A DNA stretch of 64,000 nucleotides from Aquimarina sp. Aq78 (lineage in GTDB: Bacteria > Bacteroidota > Bacteroidia > Flavobacteriales > Flavobacteriaceae), in NCBI RefSeq assembly GCF_900299525.1, contig NZ_OMKA01000024.1:124001-188000 (forward strand), in the 5' to 3' direction. The notes under the pieces are model-generated. The model made no database searches. It saw nothing but the letters and a program-made list of their open reading frames with translations, and was not told where the DNA came from. Positions 10,495 through 19,898 of the stretch are shown one piece after another. The number at the start of each line of letters is the position of its first letter. Within the stretch, counting starts at the first letter, position 1. A program made the position numbers and the translations under genes.

Positions 10495-10505
10495 TAACTA
10501 ACGTT

Positions 10506-10862
10506 ATGGCATTCTCAAAAGATTTAAGAAGATTAAAGATAAGAAAGCGTATCCGCGGTAATGTAAGCGGTACAGAACAACGTCCTAGATTATCTGTTTT
10601 TAGAAGTAATAAAGAAATCTATGCTCAAGTCATAGATGATGTAACTGGTAAAACAATCAGTGCAGCTTCTTCAAGAGATAAAGACATTGCTTCAGCAACA
10701 GGAAGTAAGATAGAAAAAGCAAACTTAGTAGGTAAAGCGCTTGCTGAAAAAGCTAAGAAAGCTGGTGTAGAAACAGTATCCTTTGATAGAGGAGGGTATT
10801 TGTATCACGGTAGAGTAAAATCATTAGCAGACGGTGCTAGAGAAGCAGGACTTAAATTCTAA
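10506..10862 (+). CDS. rplR: 50S ribosomal protein L18
   Basis: A 118-residue L18, which binds 5S rRNA together with L5. Motifs [20 protein letters not shown] and the C-terminal [24 protein letters not shown] are typical. Six bases separate it from rpsE. Confidence 0.97.
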   Translation: MAFSKDLRRLKIRKRIRGNVSGTEQRPRLSVFRSNKEIYAQVIDDVTGKTISAASSRDKDIASATGSKIEKANLVGKALAEKAKKAGVETVSFDRGGYLYHGRVKSLADGAREAGLKF

Positions 10863-10868
10863 GAAAAT

Positions 10869-11393
10869 ATGTATCAAAAATATAAAAACGCAGAATTAGT
10901 AAAACCAAGCGGGCTTGAACTTAAAGATCGTTTAGTTGGTGTACAACGTGTAACTAAAGTAACTAAAGGTGGTAGAGCATTTGGTTTCTCGGCTATAGTT
11001 GTTGTAGGTGACGAAAACGGTGTTGTAGGTCACGGTTTAGGTAAGTCTAAAGAAGTAGCAGAAGCTATCTCTAAGGCAGTAGAAGATGCAAAAAAGAATT
11101 TGGTTCGTATTCCATTACATAAAGGTACATTACCTCATGAACAAAAAGGTAAGTACGGTGGTGCAAGAGTTTTACTCTTACCTGCTGCTACAGGTACCGG
11201 GGTAATTGCTGGTGGAGCAATCCGTGCAGTATTAGAATCTGTAGGAGTGCATGATGTACTTTCTAAAAACCAAGGATCGTCTAACCCTCACAATGTGGTG
11301 AAAGCAACGTTTGATGCTTTGTTACAATTGCGTAGTGCGCAACAAGTAGCAACTCAACGTGGAGTTTCACTAGAGAAAGTGTTTAAAGGATAA
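10869..11393 (+). CDS. rpsE: 30S ribosomal protein S5
   Basis: A 174-residue S5, involved in decoding accuracy and mRNA unwinding at the entry channel. The double-stranded RNA-binding segment [20 protein letters not shown] and the later [18 protein letters not shown] are intact. It is 6 bases after rplR and 11 bases before rpmD. Confidence 0.97.
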   Translation: MYQKYKNAELVKPSGLELKDRLVGVQRVTKVTKGGRAFGFSAIVVVGDENGVVGHGLGKSKEVAEAISKAVEDAKKNLVRIPLHKGTLPHEQKGKYGGARVLLLPAATGTGVIAGGAIRAVLESVGVHDVLSKNQGSSNPHNVVKATFDALLQLRSAQQVATQRGVSLEKVFKG

Positions 11394-11404
11394 ATTCAGG
11401 AACG

Positions 11405-11584
11405 ATGGCAAAGATTAAAATTACTAAAGTAAAAAGTGCGATTAACCGTACTCAAAGACAGAAGAGAACCCTAGAGGCTCTAGGTCTTAAAAAGATCGGC
11501 CAGGTTGTGGAGCATGAAGATACTCCTAATATCCTTGGGATGGTAAATAAAGTTAAACATTTAGTTTCGATAGAAACAAAATAA
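11405..11584 (+). CDS. rpmD: 50S ribosomal protein L30
   Basis: A 59-residue small gene, found by reading the 200-base space between rpsE and rplO. It starts MAKIKITKVKSAINRTQRQ and has the L30 core LEALGLKKIGQVVEHEDT, ending HLVSIETK. Length and position (rpsE-rpmD-rplO) are exactly those of L30. The ATG is 11 bases after the rpsE stop and the stop is 9 bases before rplO. Confidence 0.96.
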   Translation: MAKIKITKVKSAINRTQRQKRTLEALGLKKIGQVVEHEDTPNILGMVNKVKHLVSIETK

Positions 11585-11593
11585 TAAAAGCAC

Positions 11594-12046
11594 ATGGATT
11601 TAAGTAACTTAAAACCTGCTGCAGGTTCGGTAAAAAACAATAGCAAACGAGTAGGTCGTGGACAAGGTTCTGGAAAGGGAGGAACTGCTACTCGTGGACA
11701 TAAAGGAGCAAAATCACGTTCTGGATATTCTAAAAAGATAGGTTTTGAAGGTGGGCAAATGCCACTTCAAAGACGTGTGCCAAAATTTGGTTTTAAAAAC
11801 ATTAATAGGAAAGAGTATCAAGGGATTAATTTAGACACACTACAGAAATTAGTAGATGATGGTAAAATTAAAGATACTGTTGATTTAGATGTTATTTTAA
11901 CTACAGGCTTGGCGGGGAAAAATGATTTGGTTAAAATATTGGGAAGAGGTGAACTGAAAGCAAAATTAAAAGTTTCAGCTCACAAATTTACAGCCACTGC
12001 AAAAGCTGCTATAGAAGCAGCAGGTGGTGAAGCAGTAACCTTATAA
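11594..12046 (+). CDS. rplO: 50S ribosomal protein L15
   Basis: A 150-residue L15. The glycine-rich N-terminus RVGRGQGSGKGGTATRGHKG and GFEGGQMPLQRRVPKFGF are conserved, and the C-terminus carries the usual HKFTATAKAAIEAAGG. It is a late-binding 50S protein, placed just before secY with a 10-base gap, the standard bacterial order. Confidence 0.97.
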   Translation: MDLSNLKPAAGSVKNNSKRVGRGQGSGKGGTATRGHKGAKSRSGYSKKIGFEGGQMPLQRRVPKFGFKNINRKEYQGINLDTLQKLVDDGKIKDTVDLDVILTTGLAGKNDLVKILGRGELKAKLKVSAHKFTATAKAAIEAAGGEAVTL

Positions 12047-12056
12047 TAGACAATTC

Positions 12057-13394
12057 ATGAAATTTATTGACACAATAAAAAACATTTGGAAAATCGAAGA
12101 ACTAAAGAATAGAATCTTAGTTACACTGGGATTACTTTTAGTATATCGATTTGGGGCGCAAATAGTACTTCCAGGAATAGATGCTTCAGAATTAGCAAAC
12201 CTGGGAACACAAACTCAAGATGGTTTGTTGGGGTTACTTAATGCGTTTACAGGAGGAGCTTTCGCTAACGCTTCAGTATTTGCATTAGGTATTATGCCGT
12301 ATATATCAGCCTCGATTGTAGTTCAGTTAATGGGAATAGCAATTCCTTATTTGCAAAAACTACAAAAAGAAGGAGAAAGTGGTAGAAAAAAGATTAACCA
12401 AATTACTCGTTGGTTAACTATCGCTATTACTTTGGTTCAAGGACCAGGATATATTTATAATCTGTTTGCAACACTTCCGGCAGAAGCTTTTGTAGTTCCT
12501 AATCAAACAGTTTTCGTTGTGTCTTCTGTAATCATTATATCTACAGGTTGTATTTTTGCAATGTGGTTAGGTGAAAAAATTACAGATAAAGGTATAGGTA
12601 ATGGTATCTCCCTCTTAATTATGGTTGGTATTATTGCTACGCTGCCACAATCATTTGTGCAAAACTTTGCATCAAGAACTTCAGGAGATGGAGGAGGAAT
12701 GATTATGGTATTAATAGAACTGGTTATCTGGTTTGTGATTATACTAGCATCAGTGTTATTGGTTATGGCTGTACGTCAAATACCAGTTCAATATGCTAGA
12801 AGAACAGCCGGAGGAGGATATGAGAAGAATGTCTTTGGATCTCGTCAGTACATACCTTTAAAATTGAACGCTTCAGGGGTAATGCCTATCATTTTTGCTC
12901 AAGCAATTATGTTTGTACCTGCTGCTGTAGCTGGTCTGTCAGATTCAGAAACCTCTCAAGGTATTGCTGCAGCATTTAGTGATATTTTTGGATTTTGGTA
13001 TAATGTTTTGTTTGCAGTATTGATTATCATATTTACATATTTTTATACTGCTATCACGGTGCCAACTAATAAGATGGCAGATGACTTGAAACGTAGTGGT
13101 GGTTTTATTCCGGGTATTCGACCAGGAAGTGAAACATCAGAATATTTAGATAAAATCATGTCTCAGATCACATTACCAGGATCAGTATTCTTAGCGTTAA
13201 TTGCAGTATTTCCTGCAATAGCAGTTAAGTTATTGAATGTACAACAAGGTTGGGCATTGTTTTTCGGAGGAACTTCTCTACTTATTATGGTAGGTGTAGC
13301 GATCGATACAATGCAACAGGTTAATTCATACTTGTTAAACAGGCATTATGATGGATTAATGAAAACTGGTAAAAACCGTAAAGCAGTAGCATAA
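12057..13394 (+). CDS. secY: Preprotein translocase subunit SecY
   Basis: A 445-residue membrane protein forming the Sec channel with SecE and SecG. About ten membrane segments are visible. Conserved stretches include [23 protein letters not shown] (the plug and second membrane segment region, residues about 62-85) and the cytoplasmic loop IPVQYARRT with the ribosome-binding basic residues, then [15 protein letters not shown]. It is co-transcribed with the ribosomal genes and overlaps infA by one base (TAATG). Confidence 0.98.
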   Translation: MKFIDTIKNIWKIEELKNRILVTLGLLLVYRFGAQIVLPGIDASELANLGTQTQDGLLGLLNAFTGGAFANASVFALGIMPYISASIVVQLMGIAIPYLQKLQKEGESGRKKINQITRWLTIAITLVQGPGYIYNLFATLPAEAFVVPNQTVFVVSSVIIISTGCIFAMWLGEKITDKGIGNGISLLIMVGIIATLPQSFVQNFASRTSGDGGGMIMVLIELVIWFVIILASVLLVMAVRQIPVQYARRTAGGGYEKNVFGSRQYIPLKLNASGVMPIIFAQAIMFVPAAVAGLSDSETSQGIAAAFSDIFGFWYNVLFAVLIIIFTYFYTAITVPTNKMADDLKRSGGFIPGIRPGSETSEYLDKIMSQITLPGSVFLALIAVFPAIAVKLLNVQQGWALFFGGTSLLIMVGVAIDTMQQVNSYLLNRHYDGLMKTGKNRKAVA

Positions 13395-13609
13395 TGGCAA
13401 AACAACCAGCAATAGAACAAGACGGAAGTATCATCGAAGCGTTATCAAATGCAATGTTTCGTGTAGAACTGGAAAATGGTCACGTAGTGACAGCTCATAT
13501 ATCTGGTAAAATGCGCATGCATTACATTAAATTATTACCAGGAGATAAGGTGAAGTTAGAAATGAGTCCTTATGATTTAACAAAGGCTCGTATAACATAT
13601 AGATACTAA
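13394..13609 (+). CDS. infA: Translation initiation factor IF-1
   Basis: A 71-residue OB-fold factor that occupies the A site during initiation. It reads [19 protein letters not shown] and contains [23 protein letters not shown]. The start overlaps the secY stop by one base, so it is probably coupled. A promoter for the next genes follows in the 117-base gap. Confidence 0.97.
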   Translation: MAKQPAIEQDGSIIEALSNAMFRVELENGHVVTAHISGKMRMHYIKLLPGDKVKLEMSPYDLTKARITYRY

Positions 13610-13623
13610 ATAATTTAAGATTA

Positions 13624-13653
13624 TTGTAAATTAAGATTTTTTGTGTACTTTTG
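13624..13653 (+). promoter_or_regulatory. Bacteroidetes-type promoter before rpmJ
   Basis: TTG at 13624-13626 and TACTTTTG at 13646-13653, separated by exactly 19 bases, give a perfect match to the Bacteroidetes primary sigma consensus TTG-N19-TAnnTTTG. Transcription would start a few bases later and drive rpmJ-rpsM-rpsK and probably the rest of the alpha operon. It lies downstream of the infA stop. Confidence 0.85.
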
Positions 13654-13681
13654 CAGGCCGAAAAATCTTGTTACTGATACC

Positions 13682-13710
13682 TCCAAAAGATATAATTTGT
13701 ATGTTTTGGA
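13682..13710 (+). promoter_or_regulatory. Hairpin in the rpmJ leader
   Basis: TCCAAAA (13682-13688) pairs with TTTTGGA (13704-13710) in the untranslated leader between the promoter and the rpmJ start, 16 bases before the ATG. The loop is A+T-rich. It could tune translation of rpmJ. The function is inferred. Confidence 0.4.
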
Positions 13711-13726
13711 AACTAAAAACAAAGAG

Positions 13727-13843
13727 ATGAAAGTTAGAGCATCAATAAAAAAGAGAAGTGCCGAGTGCAAGATTGTGCGTAGAAAAGGCCGACTTTACGT
13801 AATTAATAAAAAGAATCCTAGATTTAAACAAAGACAAGGGTAA
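13727..13843 (+). CDS. rpmJ: 50S ribosomal protein L36, zinc-free type
   Basis: A 38-residue L36 starting [19 protein letters not shown] and ending [10 protein letters not shown]. An in-frame start at 13643 would give 66 residues, but that start lies before the promoter -7 element, so it cannot be used from this promoter. Of the usual zinc ligands (C, C, C, H) only one cysteine remains; the others are S, N and F. This is the zinc-independent type. It is two bases before rpsM. Confidence 0.95.
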   Translation: MKVRASIKKRSAECKIVRRKGRLYVINKKNPRFKQRQG

Positions 13844-13845
13844 TT

Positions 13846-14220
13846 ATGGCAAGAATTGCAGGGGTAGATATACCTAAACAAAAGCGAGGAGTTATAGCAT
13901 TAACCTATATCTTCGGAATTGGTAGAAGTAGAGCTAAAGAAATTTTAGAAACTGCCAAAGTAGATGAAAGTGTAAAAGTTTCAGACTGGGATGATGATCA
14001 AATAGGTCGTATCCGTGAAGCTGTTGGAGTCTATACTATTGAAGGAGAATTACGTTCTGAGGTACAATTAAACATCAAACGTCTTATGGATATTGGGTGT
14101 TATAGAGGTATTCGTCATAGAGCTGGTTTGCCACTTAGAGGACAACGCACTAAGAACAATTCTAGAACACGTAAAGGAAGAAGAAAAACAGTTGCTAACA
14201 AGAAAAAAGCAACTAAATAA
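13846..14220 (+). CDS. rpsM: 30S ribosomal protein S13
   Basis: A 124-residue S13, which contacts P-site tRNA and forms an intersubunit bridge. It starts [19 protein letters not shown] and ends with [19 protein letters not shown] and a lysine-rich tail. It follows rpmJ by 2 bases and precedes rpsK by 8 bases, the normal alpha operon order. Confidence 0.97.
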   Translation: MARIAGVDIPKQKRGVIALTYIFGIGRSRAKEILETAKVDESVKVSDWDDDQIGRIREAVGVYTIEGELRSEVQLNIKRLMDIGCYRGIRHRAGLPLRGQRTKNNSRTRKGRRKTVANKKKATK

Positions 14221-14228
14221 TAAGTAGT

Positions 14229-14612
14229 ATGGCAAAGTCAACTTCAAAAAAACGTAAAGTAATTGTTGAATCTGTAGGAGAAGCACATGTAACAGCTTCT
14301 TTTAACAACATAATTATTTCGTTAACAAATAAAAAGGGAGACGTTATTTCTTGGTCTTCTGCTGGTAAAATGGGTTTTAGAGGTTCTAAGAAGAATACTC
14401 CTTATGCTGCCCAATTAGCTGCAGAAGATGCTTCTAAAGTAGCTATCGAGGCTGGACTTAAGAAGGTGAAAGTATACGTTAAAGGTCCTGGTAATGGTAG
14501 AGAATCAGCAATACGTTCTCTTCATAATGCTGGTATAGAGGTTTCAGAAATTATTGATGTTACTCCAATGCCGCATAATGGATGCCGTCCTCCAAAAAGA
14601 CGTAGAGTATAA
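14229..14612 (+). CDS. rpsK: 30S ribosomal protein S11
   Basis: A 127-residue S11 of the platform. The segments [14 protein letters not shown] and the C-terminal [18 protein letters not shown] are diagnostic. It starts 8 bases after rpsM and is followed by a hairpin and a structured 132-base gap before rpsD. Confidence 0.97.
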   Translation: MAKSTSKKRKVIVESVGEAHVTASFNNIIISLTNKKGDVISWSSAGKMGFRGSKKNTPYAAQLAAEDASKVAIEAGLKKVKVYVKGPGNGRESAIRSLHNAGIEVSEIIDVTPMPHNGCRPPKRRRV

Positions 14613-14617
14613 TTTTT

Positions 14618-14646
14618 ATCCCGAATTTTAATTTCGGGATCTTTTA
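14618..14646 (+). terminator. Hairpin after rpsK, probable partial terminator
   Basis: ATCCCGAA (14618-14625) pairs with TTCGGGAT (14633-14640) around a seven-base loop, followed by CTTTTA. The T tract is short, so it may only partly stop transcription, reducing or delaying expression of rpsD-rpoA-rplQ relative to rpsK. Confidence 0.6.
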
Positions 14647-14674
14647 TATATAAACAACAATAAGTAAATCTAAA

Positions 14675-14726
14675 TTAGGAATATTGATTATCGAAGGAAA
14701 GAGACCTTAATTCATAATCATCCTAA
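14675..14726 (+). promoter_or_regulatory. Three-tier hairpin leader before rpsD
   Basis: Nested arms: TTAGGA (14675-14680) with TCCTAA (14721-14726), TGATTAT (14685-14691) with ATAATCA (14714-14720), and AAGG (14694-14697) with CCTT (14705-14708). The fold ends 18 bases before the rpsD start. S4 is a known autoregulator in other phyla, so an S4-responsive leader is the natural hypothesis. No homologous structure was available for comparison. Confidence 0.55.
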
Positions 14727-14744
14727 GTAACTAAATTATTAATA

Positions 14745-15350
14745 ATGGCAAGATATACTGGTCCAAAAACTAAAATCGCTCGTAAATTTGGTGAAGCGAT
14801 ATTCGGAGACGATAAGTCATTCGAAAAAAGAAATTACCCACCGGGACAACACGGAAATAACAGACGTAGAGGAAAGAAAAGTGAATATGCTATCCAGTTA
14901 ATGGAAAAGCAAAAAGCAAAGTATACGTATGGTGTTTTAGAGCGTCAGTTCCGTAACATGTTCGAAAAAGCAACACGTTCTCAAGGAATTACTGGTGAAG
15001 TATTACTTCAACTTTGTGAATCTCGTTTGGATAATGTAGTATTCAGAATGGGATTAGCAAATTCTCGTAGAGGAGCAAGACAATTAGTTTCTCACAGGCA
15101 TGTAACTGTTAACGGACAACAAGTTAACATCCCTTCTTATCAATTAAAAGCGGGAGATGTTGTTGGAGTAAGAGAAAAATCAAAATCATTAGAAGTAATT
15201 CAAAACTCACTAGCTAATAATAGCAAAGTGTATGAGTGGATTACGTTCAATAATGATACTAAAGAAGGTACTTTTGTATCTGTTCCGGCAAGAATTCAGA
15301 TTCCGGAAAATATCAATGAACAATTCATCGTCGAATTATACTCTAAGTAA
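14745..15350 (+). CDS. rpsD: 30S ribosomal protein S4
   Basis: A 201-residue S4, a primary 16S rRNA binder of the 30S body. It starts [19 protein letters not shown]; the S4 RNA-binding domain includes [20 protein letters not shown] followed by [13 protein letters not shown]. It is preceded by a structured leader and followed after 23 bases by rpoA. Confidence 0.97.
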   Translation: MARYTGPKTKIARKFGEAIFGDDKSFEKRNYPPGQHGNNRRRGKKSEYAIQLMEKQKAKYTYGVLERQFRNMFEKATRSQGITGEVLLQLCESRLDNVVFRMGLANSRRGARQLVSHRHVTVNGQQVNIPSYQLKAGDVVGVREKSKSLEVIQNSLANNSKVYEWITFNNDTKEGTFVSVPARIQIPENINEQFIVELYSK

Positions 15351-15373
15351 TAACTCAAAGAAGAAACAATAAC

Positions 15374-16366
15374 ATGGCAATATTAAATTTTCAGAAGCCC
15401 GATAAAGTTATCATGATCGACTCCACAGAGTTCGATGGTAAATTTGAATTTAGACCATTAGAACCTGGGTACGGATTAACAGTTGGTAACGCTTTGCGAA
15501 GAGTTTTGCTATCTTCTTTAGAGGGATTCGCTATAACTTCTCTTAGAATAGAAGGTGTAGATCACGAGTTCTCTACGATCTCTGGAGTAGTAGAAGATGT
15601 TACCGAAATTATCTTAAATCTTAAGCAAGTACGTTTTAAGCGTCAAATAGAAGATATAGATAATGAATCTGTTACAATCTCTATTTCGGGTCAAGAGCAA
15701 TTAACGGCTGGTGATTTTCAGAAATTTATTTCTGGATTCCAGGTGTTAAATCCTGATCTTGTAATCTGTAACATGGATAAAAAAGTAGCACTTAACCTAG
15801 AAATTACTATCGAAAAAGGTAGAGGTTATGTTCCTGCTGAAGAAAATAAGAAAGCTAACGCTCCTATTGGAACCATTTTTACAGATTCTATTTACACTCC
15901 AATTAAAAATGTTAAGTATAGCATTGAGAACTATCGTGTAGAGCAAAAAACAGATTACGAAAAATTAGTTTTCGAAATTGTAACAGACGGATCTATTCAT
16001 CCAAAAGACGCATTAACCGAAGCTGCTAAAATATTAATCCATCACTTCATGCTATTCTCTGATGAGCGTATTACATTAGAAGCTGATGAAATTGCACAAA
16101 CAGAAACTTATGATGAAGAATCACTTCACATGAGACAGTTGTTAAAAACTAAATTGATCGATATGGATCTTTCTGTACGTGCTCTTAATTGTTTAAAAGC
16201 TGCAGAGGTAGATACTTTGGGAGATTTGGTATCTTACAATAAAAATGACTTAATGAAGTTCCGTAACTTTGGTAAGAAATCTTTAACAGAGCTTGAAGAA
16301 TTAGTGAATGTTAAAGGACTTAACTTTGGTATGGACCTTTCAAAATACAAATTAGATAAAGACTAA
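15374..16366 (+). CDS. rpoA: RNA polymerase alpha subunit
   Basis: A 330-residue alpha subunit. The N-terminal assembly domain contains [19 protein letters not shown] and the C-terminal DNA- and activator-binding domain contains [20 protein letters not shown] and [13 protein letters not shown]. Length is normal. It is 23 bases after rpsD and 63 bases before rplQ, with a structured gap in between. Confidence 0.98.
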   Translation: MAILNFQKPDKVIMIDSTEFDGKFEFRPLEPGYGLTVGNALRRVLLSSLEGFAITSLRIEGVDHEFSTISGVVEDVTEIILNLKQVRFKRQIEDIDNESVTISISGQEQLTAGDFQKFISGFQVLNPDLVICNMDKKVALNLEITIEKGRGYVPAEENKKANAPIGTIFTDSIYTPIKNVKYSIENYRVEQKTDYEKLVFEIVTDGSIHPKDALTEAAKILIHHFMLFSDERITLEADEIAQTETYDEESLHMRQLLKTKLIDMDLSVRALNCLKAAEVDTLGDLVSYNKNDLMKFRNFGKKSLTELEELVNVKGLNFGMDLSKYKLDKD

Positions 16367-16367
16367 C

Positions 16368-16414
16368 TCATCATATTTTGCTCTCTGCAAGAGGCGGATT
16401 GAGCAAGATGATGA
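16368..16414 (+). promoter_or_regulatory. Hairpin leader between rpoA and rplQ
   Basis: TCATCAT (16368-16374) pairs with ATGATGA (16408-16414) and TTGCTC (16378-16383) with GAGCAA (16401-16406), enclosing a smaller CTCT/AGAG loop (16383-16393). The structure fills almost the whole gap and ends 15 bases before the rplQ start. It is a candidate control element for L17 or a processing site. Confidence 0.5.
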
Positions 16415-16429
16415 TTAAAATAAAATGTC

Positions 16430-16909
16430 ATGAGACACGGAAAAAAAGTAAATCACTTAGGGAGAAAAACAGCACATCGTAAAGCAATGCTTGCGAATAT
16501 GGCTTGTTCTCTAATTGAGCATAAAAGAATCAATACTACAGTTGCAAAAGCAAAAGCGCTTAAGCAATTTGTAGAGCCATTAGTGACAAAATCTAAAGAT
16601 GATACTACACATAATCGTCGTATCGTATTCAGTAGATTGCGTAATAAATACGCGGTAACAGAGTTGTTTAGAGATGTTGCTCCTAAAGTAGGAGATAGAC
16701 CAGGAGGATATACAAGAATTATAAAACTTGGTAACCGTCTTGGGGATAATGCAGATATGGCTATGATCGAATTGGTGGATTACAATGAGCTATACAATGC
16801 TGGTAAACCTGCTAAGAAGAAATCAAGAAGAAGAGGTGGTAAAGGAAAGAAAGCTGAGACTGCTCCTGTAGCACCAGTAACCGAAACTGCTAGTTCTGAA
16901 GAAGAGTAA
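16430..16909 (+). CDS. rplQ: 50S ribosomal protein L17
   Basis: A 159-residue L17. The conserved N-terminal part [20 protein letters not shown] is followed by the family core to about residue 120. The tail is longer than in E. coli: a basic stretch [15 protein letters not shown], then a Pro/Ala/Thr segment ending in EEE. Such tails are common in Bacteroidetes. It is the last gene of the ribosomal block and is closed by a strong terminator. Confidence 0.96.
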   Translation: MRHGKKVNHLGRKTAHRKAMLANMACSLIEHKRINTTVAKAKALKQFVEPLVTKSKDDTTHNRRIVFSRLRNKYAVTELFRDVAPKVGDRPGGYTRIIKLGNRLGDNADMAMIELVDYNELYNAGKPAKKKSRRRGGKGKKAETAPVAPVTETASSEEE

Positions 16910-16934
16910 ATGAAAAATGCGAATCGCACATAAT

Positions 16935-16973
16935 AAAAAAAGGATAAACGTTCGTCGTTTATCCTTTTTTTTT
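16935..16973 (+). terminator. Terminator of the ribosomal block
   Basis: GGATAAACG (16942-16950) and CGTTTATCC (16956-16964) with a TTCGT loop, flanked by seven A on the left and nine T on the right. It is symmetric enough to work in both directions. A weaker second hairpin, TTTCCG/CGGAAA (16994-17011) followed by TTTTAT, lies just downstream. Confidence 0.9.
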
Positions 16974-17047
16974 GAATAATTCTAAAAGGTTGGTTTCCGC
17001 CAAGACGGAAATTTTATAATCAAATAAAGTTAAAAATGATAAAATAA

Positions 17048-17092
17048 ACATAGTAATAAAGATTGAAATACCAATCAAAATAAATACTATGT
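17048..17092 (+). promoter_or_regulatory. Two-tier inverted repeat before carA
   Basis: ACATAGTA (17048-17055) is the exact inverse of TACTATGT (17085-17092), and inside it GATTG (17061-17065) pairs with CAATC (17072-17076) around a six-base loop. The element ends 38 bases before the carA start. It may be an operator or an RNA fold that responds to arginine or pyrimidines. I see no clear consensus promoter between it and the gene. Confidence 0.45.
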
Positions 17093-17130
17093 GAATTTTG
17101 TCAGACCATTAAAAACAATAGGTATAACAA

Positions 17131-18246
17131 ATGAAATATCAATCTCGAAAAAAAGCAGTTCTTTTATTAGCAGACGGTACTATTTTTCATGGCAAAGCCG
17201 TGGGAAGAGAAGGTAGTGCTTTTGGTGAAGTATGTTTTAATACTGGTATGACAGGTTACCAGGAAATTTTTACAGATCCTTCGTATTATGGGCAATTAAT
17301 GGTGGCTACCAATGCACATATCGGTAATTATGGAACTAACGAAAACGAAATAGAATCTGATTCCATCAAAATTGCAGGTTTGATTGTTAAGAATTTTAGT
17401 TACGAATATTCACGGGATCTCGCAGATAGTTCGTTACAAGAATTTTTAGAAAAACATAATCTCTTAGCAATTTCTGATGTAGATACCAGAGCATTGGTGA
17501 GTTATATTAGAGATAATGGAGCAATGAATGCTGTAATCTCTACAGAGGTAGGTGATATAGATAAACTTAAAAAAGAACTAGCAACAATTCCTGATATGAA
17601 TGGTTTAGAGCTAGCTTCAAAAGTGTCTACTACAACACCTTATTTTGTAGGTGATCCTAATGCCACTTATAAGATTTCGGCTTTGGATATAGGAATAAAG
17701 AAAAATATACTTCGTAATCTGGCTAACAGAGATGCATATATAAAAGTATTCCCTTATAATACTACATTCGAAGAAATGAGTGGATGGGAACCAGATGGAT
17801 ATTTCCTTTCTAATGGTCCTGGAGATCCAGAACCATTAACTCAGGCAATTGCAACAGCAAAAGAGATTCTTGAAAAAGATTTGCCACTATTTGGTATTTG
17901 TTTGGGGCACCAGGTAATAGCATTGGCCAATGGGATAAGTACTTATAAAATGCATAATGGGCATAGAGGAATAAACCACCCGGTTAAAAATCTGATTACT
18001 GGTAAAGGAGAAATTACTTCACAGAATCATGGTTTTGCAATACATAGAGAAGAAACAGAAAAACATCCTGATGTAGAAATAACTCATGTGCATCTTAATG
18101 ATGATACCGTTGCAGGAATCAAAATGAAAAATAAAAACTGTTTCTCTGTACAATACCATCCAGAGGCTAGCCCAGGACCCAATGATTCAATCTATTTGTT
18201 TGATCAATTTATCGAGAATATTAAGAAAACAAAAATTAAAGCATAA
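17131..18246 (+). CDS. carA: Carbamoyl-phosphate synthase, small (glutaminase) subunit
   Basis: A 371-residue subunit that hydrolyses glutamine and passes ammonia to the large subunit CarB for carbamoyl phosphate, used for arginine and pyrimidines. The N-terminal CPSase domain has GTIFHGKAVG and FNTGMTGYQEI. The class I glutaminase domain has the nucleophile Cys257 in GICLGHQ and the His-Glu pair in YHPEASPGP. carB is not adjacent. The position after rplQ and before eno is common in Flavobacteriaceae. Confidence 0.97.
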   Translation: MKYQSRKKAVLLLADGTIFHGKAVGREGSAFGEVCFNTGMTGYQEIFTDPSYYGQLMVATNAHIGNYGTNENEIESDSIKIAGLIVKNFSYEYSRDLADSSLQEFLEKHNLLAISDVDTRALVSYIRDNGAMNAVISTEVGDIDKLKKELATIPDMNGLELASKVSTTTPYFVGDPNATYKISALDIGIKKNILRNLANRDAYIKVFPYNTTFEEMSGWEPDGYFLSNGPGDPEPLTQAIATAKEILEKDLPLFGICLGHQVIALANGISTYKMHNGHRGINHPVKNLITGKGEITSQNHGFAIHREETEKHPDVEITHVHLNDDTVAGIKMKNKNCFSVQYHPEASPGPNDSIYLFDQFIENIKKTKIKA

Positions 18247-18330
18247 TATAACAGTAGTATAGTAAGCTTTTGGCTCTTTTTAGTAAAACTAGAACCTATA
18301 ACGTTATAGTTGATAACTTGACTGTTATAT
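18246..18330. repeat. Nested inverted repeats between carA and eno
   Basis: ATATAACAGT (18246-18255) and ACTGTTATAT (18321-18330) are exact inverses. Between them is the perfect 14-base palindrome CTATAACGTTATAG (18296-18309). No T tract follows, so this is not an ordinary terminator. It may be a protein binding region of the eno promoter. Confidence 0.45.
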
Positions 18331-18423
18331 CATGGTTTCTGTGGTAAATTATGGTTTTTTTGAAGGGCTTAAAGGATACTGGTTTTGTATATTGCGAAGA
18401 ATTAAAATTATCCAACAAAATAA

Positions 18424-19722
<1,299 letters not shown>

Positions 19723-19743
19723 CAAAGGTTATAAATAGAATAT

Positions 19744-19783
19744 AAAGCGACTATCTAAATTAGGTAGTCGCTTTGTTTTTTAT
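19744..19783 (+). terminator. Terminator after eno
   Basis: AAAGCGACTATCT (19744-19756) pairs with AGGTAGTCGCTTT (19762-19774), with one G-T pair, around a five-base loop, and is followed by G and a T run. It lies 21 bases after the enolase stop. Confidence 0.9.
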
Positions 19784-19898
19784 ATAATTTTGAAAATGAG
19801 TTGTAAGGGTGAAAATGATCTTACGATTAATACTATGTTAACACTATATTTCGTAATTTAGCGATCCTACAATAATAGCAAAATTCTAAAATAATCAA

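Noticed and set aside
13643..13726. Upstream start for rpmJ giving a 66-residue protein
   Set aside because: The start lies before the -7 element at 13646-13653, and the extra residues do not match L36.
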